In this document: one piece after another, positions 26,413 through 34,373 of the stretch
Position numbering within the stretch: the first letter of the stretch is position 1
Layout: each line of letters begins with the position of its first letter
NCBI GenBank assembly: GCA_963810905.1
Contig: CAWEPG010000003.1
Coordinates: forward strand, 372,001 to 436,000
Origin: CAWBAT01 sp963810905
Lineage (GTDB): Bacteria; Acidobacteriota; Terriglobia; Versatilivoradales; Versatilivoraceae
DNA length: 64,000 nt
Direction: 5' to 3'
The notes under the pieces: model-generated
Databases searched by the model: none
Told to the model about the DNA's origin: nothing
The model's input: only the letters and a program-made list of their open reading frames with translations
Made by a program: the position numbers and the translations under genes

Positions 26413-26499
26413 TTTACAGTCACCCTCTATAAATCATAATGTTACATCTGACTATATTCAATCCTGCTGTAGCCTCCGTTGAGACAACCCCGCATGGGT

Positions 26500-27000
26500 T
26501 TACTGGGTAAACAAGCTATCAATATCTTCATCGGTTATTTCGGCGAAAGGAGACTCCATATCCAGGGCACCAGAATCCCGCTCTGAATTAATCTTATTAA
26601 CAATCTTATCAAACACATCGGTTAATTCAATTGAAGCTTTCTTGACTCTGAGCCGAACAAGTCCAAGCGAAGAAAGGCTGTCAAAGATCACAACAAGAAT
26701 CACTCTTTGTGCAACAATCGAAATATGAATATTGTCTCGTTCACCTTCGTGAAAGAGTATTGAAAACTCCTTCTCACCGATCAACTTGGCAAGCCCATCG
26801 GTTGCCGCAACGTTTCCGGCAGTTAATGAAGCAAGCGAGGTTGCATCGAAATTTTCAAGTTGCCCTTGGGCAGCAATCTGCTGTCCATTCTTATCAACCA
26901 GGAAAACGAGTTTCGCATTGGACTCATTTCTGAGCTTTGCAATTACAGCCTTTATGCGCTGATACTCATCTTCATACATGATCATGTCGGGAGACGTCAT
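26500..27000 (-). CDS. mglB: MglB roadblock/LC7 protein, partner of MglA
   Basis: 166 residues with the Roadblock/LC7 fold (LVFLVDKNGQQIAAQGQLENFDATSLASLTAGNVAATDGLAKLIGE, ILFHEGERDNIHISIV). MglB homodimers activate GTP hydrolysis by MglA. Upstream of mglA in the same operon. AGGAGAGG lies about 12 bases before the ATG at 27000; internal ATGs at codons 6 and 8 are alternatives. An acidic C-terminal tail ends in DEDIDSLF. Confidence 0.92.
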   Translation of the reverse strand: MTSPDMIMYEDEYQRIKAVIAKLRNESNAKLVFLVDKNGQQIAAQGQLENFDATSLASLTAGNVAATDGLAKLIGEKEFSILFHEGERDNIHISIVAQRVILVVIFDSLSSLGLVRLRVKKASIELTDVFDKIVNKINSERDSGALDMESPFAEITDEDIDSLFTQ

Positions 27001-27458
27001 GCGCTTATTTCGCCTCTCCTGCGATCATTACGACTAGATCTAAGTGAGTTTTTGGTGGAACGAACAGCATTGGGCCTTTTTTGTCTCTCCTCTATTACCG
27101 ATCTTTGCTGCCGATAGAGCGAGTCCAACCCTCTTGGAATGACCTGGCTTTTAACACATAAGTCTTTTTGTCTGCAATATCTTTCTTGCCGTTTAAAACA
27201 TCGACTCTTACTGGAGAGAACTTTAGAAAAAGTGATCGACCGGTGCACTCTCGAAGATTCAAAGGTAAGATTTGCTCGTCACTCCAATCTCTTGACTGAG
27301 CAAGGCTTTCCTGATATAAAAAGGTCGATAGATTGATCATTCAGACTGCGTATTTCACTCCTTATCGAGCACAAGACGGACTCATTCTTCGCAAGCAAAT
27401 GCCGTCCTTAACGACTCCGCTTCTAAGTCACAAAATATCAAGAGGATAGAGGAGCAAA
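27001..27458. other. Divergent intergenic region, mglB to TPR gene
   Basis: Must contain the mglBA promoter (minus strand) and that of the basic TPR gene (plus strand). I see no consensus -35/-10 pair and no convincing gene. Short frames here are random. Confidence 0.4.
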
Positions 27459-28253
27459 ATGCGTAAGCCATCAAAAAGCCAAAAGAAGAGTCTGGCAAAG
27501 TCCAGCAAGATTGGCGGATCAAAGAGATCGTCCTCAACGAAGATTTCTAAGCCTGCCAAAAAAAAAGGATTAACGACTAAACCCCGCACGAAAACGAGCA
27601 TTAGGAAAGCGAATTCGCTGGGTAAACCTTTGTCGGGCAAGAAAACCGCAGCCCGACAGGCTAATAAGACTAGAAATATCAAAAGATTACAAGAAGAATT
27701 GATCCGGCGCGGCTCACAGTCATCTACCAATCGTAATGGCAGGGTTAGTCCATCCAGAACCGCTTCTCTAAAACAATATGAGACCGCTGTAAAATTGTTG
27801 TACGCGCAGGAGTTCGATAAAGCTAAAGCGCTCTTCGAAAAAATCATCCACACTTTTGAAGAAGATAAGGAACTTGTTGAAAGGACTCGAATCCACATTC
27901 GATTGTGTGAGCAAAAAAGTGCGCGAAAACCTCCCTCACCTCGCTCGGTCGACGAGCATTATGACCTCGCAATCTCTTTCTACAATCAAGGGCAGTACGA
28001 ACAGGCCTTTGAACACCTCCAGAAGGCCTTGAAGTATGACCCCTCGTGCGATTATGTGCACTATGCATTAGCAGCAATTAACTGCAAGACAGGAGACTTG
28101 GAGAGCGCGCTTCACGATCTGCGCGAAGCCATCAATCTAAAACCTGAGAACCGTTTTCTGGCACAACGTGATGAGGATTTTGCCCCTCTCAAGGAGGATT
28201 CGCGCTTCATTACGATGGTTTTCCCGGATCGTTCTGGCTCCGTGACACCATAA
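27459..28253 (+). CDS. TPR protein with basic unstructured N-terminus
   Basis: 264 residues. The first ~95 residues are Lys/Arg/Ser-rich, histone-like and probably disordered (about a third basic), and may bind nucleic acid or acidic partners. Then come two TPR-containing segments (LLYAQEFDKAKALFEKIIHTFEE; YDLAISFYNQGQYEQAFEHLQKALKYDPS), with a final helix and LKEDSRFITMVF like the end of SirB1-type TPR proteins. No enzymatic domain. Similar tetratricopeptide proteins occur near polarity genes in Deltaproteobacteria and Acidobacteriota, but the link is weak. Starts at an ATG preceded by GAGGAG. Confidence 0.75.
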   Translation: MRKPSKSQKKSLAKSSKIGGSKRSSSTKISKPAKKKGLTTKPRTKTSIRKANSLGKPLSGKKTAARQANKTRNIKRLQEELIRRGSQSSTNRNGRVSPSRTASLKQYETAVKLLYAQEFDKAKALFEKIIHTFEEDKELVERTRIHIRLCEQKSARKPPSPRSVDEHYDLAISFYNQGQYEQAFEHLQKALKYDPSCDYVHYALAAINCKTGDLESALHDLREAINLKPENRFLAQRDEDFAPLKEDSRFITMVFPDRSGSVTP

Positions 28254-28325
28254 TCATCATTAGTTGGTACCCGGTTGTGGCCGATTTCGTATGAAGTTTA
28301 TGTACCACCAACCGATTAGTCTCTT

Positions 28326-29393
28326 GTGAACAATCTGCCTTCCGCTGAATTTAATATCGTCGCTATTGGGGGAGGTACTGGTCTTTCCCAGCTACTTTCG
28401 GGTCTGAAACAGTTTGTTTTAAAGCCGAGCCCCAAAGAACCACCCCTGCTCATTTCACCCTTTATCAAGGACCTCACGGCGATTGTTACTGTAACGGATG
28501 ATGGCGGTAGTTCCGGACGTCTCCGCGATGAATTTCAAATGCTTCCCCCTGGAGATATTCGGAAATGCCTGGTCGCCTTGTCGGAAGACGAACTGTTAAT
28601 GGCTAAGCTCTTCCAATATCGGTTTAGCGGTGGAGGAGAATTGCAGGGGCACAGTTTTGGGAATCTATTTCTCACGGCCCTGGCAAATGTTACTGGAGAT
28701 TTTCTGGAAGCCATTCGTTTGACCAGCGAGGTTCTAGCCATCAAAGGAAGAATTCTCCCATCAACAATGGCTGATGTTCATTTGGTTGGAGAACTCGAGA
28801 ACGGGATCGCTCTATACGGGGAATCGCTCATCGGCCGTTCCCCAGGAAGAATCCGCCACATCAGCATCCTTCCTGAAGAATGCATCCCTCTGCCTGAGGC
28901 CCTAGAAGCGATTGATAAAGCGGATATCATTACGATGGGACCAGGCTCTCTGTATACAAGCCTTTTGCCAAATCTTCTCGTCAGTGGCATCCCCGAAGCC
29001 ATTCGCCAATCCGGCGCTCTCAAGGTTTTCATTGGGAATATTATGACTCAGAAGGGGGAAACCGTTGGCTTCACTGCCTCCGACCATCTTCGCGCCGTTC
29101 GCGAACACTGCGGGGAAGACCTGTTTAGTTACTTCCTCTGCAACAATACCCCTATCTCAGCTGAACAACGGGCCAGTTACCGAAAAGAAGCAGCAGACCA
29201 GACGAAGATCGATGTAGAGGCTATGGGGGATTATGGTGTCCAGGTAATGTTTAAAGATTTGCTCGCCGAAGGGGACAAAGTCCGTCATGATTCTATGAAG
29301 TTGGCCACTGCGATCTTCGAATTGGCAATGTCCGCCGAGCGAAAAGGATTCGAGGCCAACCCTGTTGTCCCTGTCTTAGGGGAACCATTATGA
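28326..29393 (+). CDS. glmR: YvcK/GlmR family UDP-GlcNAc-binding regulator
   Basis: 355 residues, CofD-like fold, starting at GTG. Conserved features: IVAIGGGTGLSQLLSGLK, VTDDGGSSGRLRDEF, LPPGDIRKCLVALS, GHSFGNLFLTAL, TMGPGSLYTSLLPNLLV. In Bacillus and Listeria this protein (GlmR) binds UDP-GlcNAc and stimulates GlmS. Here it overlaps glmU by four bases (ATGA), and glmS follows, so the regulator, the UDP-GlcNAc maker and the amidotransferase share an operon. That the regulation works likewise in this organism is inferred from context. Confidence 0.92.
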   Translation: MNNLPSAEFNIVAIGGGTGLSQLLSGLKQFVLKPSPKEPPLLISPFIKDLTAIVTVTDDGGSSGRLRDEFQMLPPGDIRKCLVALSEDELLMAKLFQYRFSGGGELQGHSFGNLFLTALANVTGDFLEAIRLTSEVLAIKGRILPSTMADVHLVGELENGIALYGESLIGRSPGRIRHISILPEECIPLPEALEAIDKADIITMGPGSLYTSLLPNLLVSGIPEAIRQSGALKVFIGNIMTQKGETVGFTASDHLRAVREHCGEDLFSYFLCNNTPISAEQRASYRKEAADQTKIDVEAMGDYGVQVMFKDLLAEGDKVRHDSMKLATAIFELAMSAERKGFEANPVVPVLGEPL

Positions 29394-30780
29394 ATAGCCT
29401 GATCGTCTTGATTTTAGCGGCGGGGAAAGGAACACGACTAAAATCCAGCCTCCCAAAAGTTCTCCATGCTCTCTCAGGCAAGCCGCTTATTGAATATGTC
29501 CTCGCTGCCGCACAATCCCTAGCCCCTCGAAAGATCGGTGTGGTAGTCGGCTACGAAGCTGAACGTGTTAAAGTAGCAGCTTGGGGGGCATCCTCTCGAA
29601 TTTGTAGTCCAAGACCCCCAACTCGGTACCGGACACGCTGTGCAGACGGCCCGGCCTTTCTGGGAAGATGAACCGGGCACCCTGATGCTTCTCTCAGGGG
29701 ATGTTCCGTTGATTGCCGCCAGCACGCTTTCGGCGCTGGCGAAGCACCATGCCAGCTCAAAATGCAGTTGTACGATGCTCTCTACGTTTCTGCCCAATCC
29801 TACGGGTTACGGCCGTGTTCTGAGGAATCCGGCGGGAGAGTTGGAACGAATTGTCGAGCAGCGCGACGCCTCTTCCCAAGAATTGGAGATCCGGGAAGTG
29901 AACACTGGAATCTATTGCTTCGAAACAACCGCCCTGGCACAAATCATCGACGAACTGACTTGCAAGAACTCTCAAAAGGAATACTACCTGACTGACTGTG
30001 TCGAGCTTTTGAAGAAGAAAGGGTTGCGTGCCGGAGTTGTGATTTGTGAGGATGCGCGAGAGGTCATTGGGATCAATAGCCGAGCCGAACTTGCCCAAAT
30101 GGAAGGCCTGCTCCGGGAACGAAAATTGCATCAACTCATGGCCGACGGAGTCACCATCTTGGACCCCCTATCCACGCATGTCGATCAAGATGTACGTTGT
30201 GGGAAAAGACACCATTCTCTACCCCAACGTTTTTCTCGAAAAAAAAACGGTCATTGGCTCCGATTGCGTGGTCTATCCCAACGTCCGGATTTCCGCGTCC
30301 ACTCTGGAGGACAATGTGACCGTACTGGATTCCTGCCTCATCTCTGAAAGCCTTGTCCAGTCAGGGTCTCAGATAGGCCCGTTTGCTCACCTGAAGAACC
30401 ACACGGATATCGGTAAGCAGGTTCGTATTGGAAACTTTGTCGAAATCAAGAAATCGGTCATTGGCGATAAATCCAAAGCAGCGCATTTGAGTTATCTGGG
30501 CGATGCAGAAATCGGGCGGGGCGTAAACATCGGGGCCGGAACGATAACATGCAATTATGATGGCTTCCAAAAACACAAAACCACGATCGAAGACGCTGTT
30601 TTTATTGGTAGTGACTCCCAATTGATCGCACCGATAACCGTTAAGAAAGGGGCTTACGTCGCGGCCGGCTCCACGATTACACGGGATGTCCCGGAAGATG
30701 CTTTGGCAATCGCGCGCAGTCCCCAGGAAAATAAAGAGGGTTGGGCTAAGAATAAGCGACAATCGAAATTGAAGGAGTAA
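29390..30780 (+). CDS. glmU: Bifunctional GlmU, two frameshifts
   Basis: N-acetylglucosamine-1-phosphate uridyltransferase / glucosamine-1-phosphate acetyltransferase. Segment 1 (LILAAGKGTRLKSSLPKVLH) is read from 29390; near 29580 reading moves +1 to LGGHPLEFVVQDPQLGTGHA and on through GDVPLIAA, VNTGIY and the linker; at 30195 one extra C moves it again to VVGKDTILYPNVFLE and the left-handed beta-helix acetyltransferase (IGSDCVVYPNVRI, GNFVEIKKSVIG, NIGAGTITCNYDG). Removing one base at each site restores a complete protein of about 462 residues. Essential gene, so sequence errors are likelier than decay. Overlaps glmR by four bases and precedes glmS by five. Confidence 0.92.
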
Positions 30781-30785
30781 ATCAC

Positions 30786-32637
30786 GTGTGTGGAATCGTG
30801 GGTTACCTTGGACAAAAACCAGTTGTGCCTGTGTTGATAGAAGGCCTCAAAAGGATGGAATACCGTGGTTACGACTCTGCAGGCATTGCCGTAGTTGACG
30901 GTAACCAACTCCATGTGCGCCGAGCCTCGGGGAAGTTGAGAAATCTGGAGGAAGTGCTCCGCCTGAATCCTTGCACCGGAAGTTACGGGATCGGTCATAC
31001 CCGATGGGCAACTCACGGCCGGCCTACCGAGGAAAATGCTCATCCACACCGGGATTGTAAGGGACAGATCGTCGTGGTTCATAACGGTATCGTCGAGAAT
31101 TATCTGTCACTTAAAGAAAATGCTCGCGGCCGAAGGTCATACCTTTGTCACCGAAACGGACACCGAAGTGATTGCTCATCTTGTTGAAAAACACTTTACC
31201 GGATCCCTGGAACAGGCCGTCCGCAACACCTTGCATGAAATTACGGGAATTTACGCCGTAGTGATCATTTCCGTCAACGACCCTGAAAAATTGATCGCAG
31301 CACGTTGTGGGCCACCTATTGTGGTAGGACTGGGAGAGAATGAATCGTTTGTGGCCTCAGACATCCCCGGCATTTTGGCGCACACGCGCGACGTCGTTTT
31401 CCTGGCTGATCATGAGATGGCTGTGATTACCCCTCAGAAGGTTGAAATCACGACTTTGGATGGCACACCGGTCAGCTTAAAGCCGCAGCGAATTACTTGG
31501 GACCCCATTATGGCTGAGAAGGGTGGCTTCAAGCATTTTATGCTCAAGGAAATTAACGAGCAGCCGCGAGCCGTCCGAGACACGACCTTGGCCAGGATTT
31601 CGAGAGATACCGGAAAAGTCTTCCTGGAGGAGATGAAAATTTCGGAAGAAGCCTTCCAGAAGCTCGAACATGTTCGCATCCTGGCTTGTGGTACGAGCTG
31701 GCACGCTGCGCTAGCTGGAAAATTCATGATCGAAAGTCTGGCTCGCCTGCCGGTAGAAGTCGACTATGGATCGGAATATAGGTATCGGGAACCGGTCGTT
31801 CCTAAAAATACGCTGGCAGTTGTCGTGACCCAGTCCGGTGAAACAGCTGACACGTTGGCAGCCCAACGCGAGATTAAGGAAAAAGGGGCCTACAACATTG
31901 CCATCTGTAATGTTGTCGGAAGCATGGTGACGCGCGAGGCAGATGGAGTACTTTACACCCATGCTGGTCCGGAAATTGGTGTTGCTGCAACGAAAAGCTT
32001 TACTTCGCAACTCACCGCCTTATATTTGCTGGCCTTGTTCTTGGCAGATGTGCGGAAAACGCTAACTCATGAGCAAATCCAAGGATACATTGAGGACCTC
32101 ACGAAAGTCCCCCAAAAGATTGAATCGATTTTCGGGAAGATTGAATATCTTGAAGAGCTATCCAAGAGTTTTTTCCGCTCGTCAAATTTTCTTTATCTGG
32201 GACGAGGAATTCATTATCCGGTTGCTCTCGAAGGGGCTCTCAAGCTAAAAGAGATTTCGTATATTCATGCTGAGGGTTATCCTGCCGGTGAGATGAAACA
32301 TGGCCCGAATGCGTTGATTGACGAGACTCTCCCGGTGGTCGTCATTGCGACCAGCAACATCAACAACCCGAAGTCGACTCAGCTTTACGAAAAAACACTA
32401 AGCAATATCAAAGAAGTCAAGGCTCGAGATGGCATCGTGATCTCTATTGTCACCCCTTTCAATAAGGAGGCCATTGAGGCCTCTGATTATTATTTTGAAA
32501 TCCCACCCACCAATGACCTTCTTCTGCCCATCCTAGAAATAGTTCCCTTGCAGTTGCTGTCTTATTTTATTGCGGTCCGTCGGGGCTGTGACGTTGACCA
32601 ACCCCGCAACCTGGCCAAGAGTGTAACCGTGGAATAG
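30786..32637 (+). CDS. glmS: Glucosamine-fructose-6-phosphate aminotransferase GlmS, one frameshift
   Basis: Makes glucosamine-6-phosphate from fructose-6-phosphate and glutamine. The glutaminase domain starts with MCGIVGY (Cys nucleophile after Met removal), and has GIGHTRWATHG and VHNGIVENY. Near 31113-31120, in an A-rich run, one extra base shifts reading +1 from ENYLSLK to KMLAAEGHTFVTETDTEV; the two SIS domains follow intact (ACGTSWHAA, VTQSGETADT, EGALKLKEISYIHAEGY) with the C-terminal DQPRNLAKSVTVE. Restored length is about 616 residues. No glmS ribozyme is possible because only five bases separate it from glmU. A 9-bp hairpin spans the stop codon. Confidence 0.94.
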
Positions 32638-32654
32638 AAGAGGTCTCCACGGTT
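32625..32654 (+). terminator. Hairpin across the glmS stop codon
   Basis: AACCGTGGA (32625-32633) pairs with TCCACGGTT (32646-32654), a perfect 9-bp stem with a 12-base loop containing the stop codon. No T tract follows, so termination is uncertain. Confidence 0.4.
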
Positions 32655-32988
32655 AATGGGCGTGTAAGCTTTTCGTCGCAATCGTCGCATATCGCGTCGG
32701 GCCAGACTGCCGCAAGGGTAAGAAACTTCTTTGATTTCATGCCTACCTGGCGCACTTTCATTCCTATTAAAGCTTCCGCGCAAGAAAAACCAAGTTTTGA
32801 AAAATCATGGAGTTTAGAGAGTGGAATGTGGGAATCAAACCCATGTCGCCATTTCCAGGTTGACTCACATTGTGACGAATCTTATGATTTAATAGGGGGG
32901 TGATGCTTCGACTTGGTGCGTGCAACAAGCCTTTTTTTGCTCCAAACCTCGAAGTAACCTGACTTCAGGTATGTCAGAAGGGGGAGCA
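32638..32988. other. Intergenic region after glmS
   Basis: No gene. Contains the glmS hairpin at its start and the promoter at 32860-32888 near its end; nothing else is recognised. Confidence 0.5.
32860..32888 (+). promoter_or_regulatory. Promoter with palindrome in its spacer
   Basis: TTGACT (32860-32865), 17-base spacer, TATGAT (32883-32888). The spacer start holds the palindrome TCACA-T-TGTGA (32865-32875), an operator-like site. It lies about 100 bases before the ATG at 32989. Confidence 0.55.
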
Positions 32989-33552
32989 ATGGTTGACTCA
33001 AATGCATTGCATCTGGGTATCGACTTTGGTTCCTTCAACATTAAAGCTCTCCTATGTACTGCAGCTCTTGAACCGTTGCGACAACTCTGTGAGCCTACCG
33101 GAGGATACTTAAAAACCTCATTGCTGCAGACCCTCGATTCCCTTCTCAGTGAATTTCCTAACACGCTTCAGCTCAAAGTAGCCGTCACTGGTAGTGGTCA
33201 ATCCTCCATTAAAAGTCTCGAGGCGGCACTACTAGTGAATGAGGTCCTGGCCACCGCCCTGGGTGCAGGCTATCTCCTTAAAGGGCCGCGCACGGATTTT
33301 CTCATTGGGCAGTGTGTCGCAAAAATTGCTGATTTTCTGGGACGCGGCGCCGCTGGAGTCATCAATGCAGCGGGCATTAACTGCATGGTTGGAACAGCTA
33401 CAACCTCAGTGATCCCTTCAAACCGGGCAGCTTTCGGGCAAGCCCCCGTTATCACTTTAGTCTACAGCAATTCAGAAGGCCCTACCCAGCGCATCCAATT
33501 GGAAACCTTTGTTCACCAGGTGCAAAGACGTTGGAAGTCCGCCGCGGCCTAG
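32989..33552 (+). CDS. Collapsed BadF-type activase fused to the tail of a dehydratase-type protein
   Basis: 187 residues. GGGGGAG precedes the ATG at 32989. The N-terminal half is the first lobe of a BcrAD/BadFG ASKHA ATPase (LGIDFGSFNIKALLC, VTGSGQSSIKS, NEVLATALGAGYL). At about residue 100 it changes to a segment resembling the C-terminal end of the 2-hydroxyacyl-CoA dehydratase-like part of giant activase-dehydratase proteins (IADFLGRGAAGVINAAGINCMVGTATTSVIP, RLETFVHQVQRR-like ending). In full-length proteins these are roughly a thousand residues apart, so this looks like an in-frame internal deletion that left both ends joined. The frame is still open and has a good promoter, so it may be expressed, but no ATPase core remains. 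Confidence 0.6.
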   Translation: MVDSNALHLGIDFGSFNIKALLCTAALEPLRQLCEPTGGYLKTSLLQTLDSLLSEFPNTLQLKVAVTGSGQSSIKSLEAALLVNEVLATALGAGYLLKGPRTDFLIGQCVAKIADFLGRGAAGVINAAGINCMVGTATTSVIPSNRAAFGQAPVITLVYSNSEGPTQRIQLETFVHQVQRRWKSAAA

Positions 33553-33720
33553 GCGCTCGAATCGTTTTTTATCACCCCCCAAAAAGTCCGCTGAGTGATA
33601 TATTTACTTATTTGCCAAAATAGGACCAATGAGAATGTTAGGTTTTGGGTCACAACATCTTATCAAGAATCAATGCCCCTGAGCACAAATCTCTCCTGAA
33701 GAGGGAATCGTTCGGTTCAG

Positions 33721-34022
33721 TTATCGGGGGTGCTGGGGGGAAAGCACCCCCTGGGATTCGGTTGCGCTCTTACGATATTCCTCAGGAGTCCGATAGTCCA
33801 GACTGCTGTGGAGCCGTGTTTCGTTGTAATAGACTCGATATTGACGGATGGTTTGGCGGGCATCGATCAGGTTGTAAAACCGTTCCCAGTTAAGGCATTC
33901 AAGAAACTTTCCCTGTAGGCATTCTGCCAGGGACGACCCGGGTGAATGAAGAAGGTCTGAATACCTTGGCTCTTCAGCCAGGTTTGGAGAACTTGGGCGA
34001 CAAATTCCGGCCCCTTGTCGCT
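33721..34022 (-). mobile_element. IS3-family transposase OrfB, 3' remnant
   Basis: Minus-strand reading gives SDKGPEFVAQVLQTWLK, GIQTFFIHPGRPWQNAYRESF, a frameshift, then CLNWERFYNLIDARQTI, YYNETRLHSSLDYRTPEEY and a stop at 33721-33723. These are the last ~100 residues of an IS3-family rve integrase domain, with the final catalytic Glu region (YRESF). The 5' two thirds and the left end are missing. The last codons form a hairpin (GGGGGTGCT at 33726, AGCACCCCC at 33743). It is inactive. Confidence 0.8.
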
Positions 34023-34059
34023 GCGCTGGGAATCTCTACTTTTCTGTTGCTGAACGCCG

Positions 34060-34320
34060 ACTTGCGTACAGGCGATTTCTATGACTGTCCTGTCCGCATT
34101 TCTGATGGGGACCCCCTCACTGTGATATACAATGGGAATGGGGAGTGAGTGAGGATCAAGGGCATTGACGCGCCTGAAAAAGGATAAACCTATGGAATCA
34201 ACCCTAAGCGATTTGTTTTTCTCTGCATTCTGGAAAGAAGCCATAGTCGAATCCAAAGGCCAAGACCGATACGGGGGGCTTCGGAGCAAGGCCGACGGCT
34301 ATTCCACCGAGATGTGGCTC
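34060..34320 (+). pseudogene. Thermonuclease (SNase)-like pseudogene
   Basis: Recognisable pieces in two frames: VRISDGDPLTVIYNGNGE, stop, VRIKGIDAPEKG, stop, TYG, then after a frame change FWKEAIVESKGQDRYGG. These match the core of Staphylococcus-type nucleases (DGDT..V, R..GID.PE, the DRYGR region). At least two stops and a frameshift prevent translation. It begins where the IS3 remnant ends, suggesting the insertion or a later deletion damaged it. Confidence 0.7.
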
Positions 34321-34373
34321 CCTACAGGAGTTGGGCCCACTGCACATCACACTGAGAGTATCTAGAATTTCAT

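Larger units (their letters stand above)
33553..34373. other. Decayed DNA: IS3 remnant beside a nuclease pseudogene
   Basis: This 0.8 kb stretch has no intact gene. It holds the IS3-type transposase tail (minus strand) and a fragmentary thermonuclease-like gene (plus strand), abutting near 34022. The rest, 33553-33720, is featureless. Confidence 0.7.

Noticed and set aside
27428..27898. Antisense frame opposite the basic TPR gene
   Set aside because: It mirrors the Lys-rich coding strand and has no independent signals.
30781..30785. glmS ribozyme
   Set aside because: Only five bases separate glmU and glmS, too few for the ribozyme.
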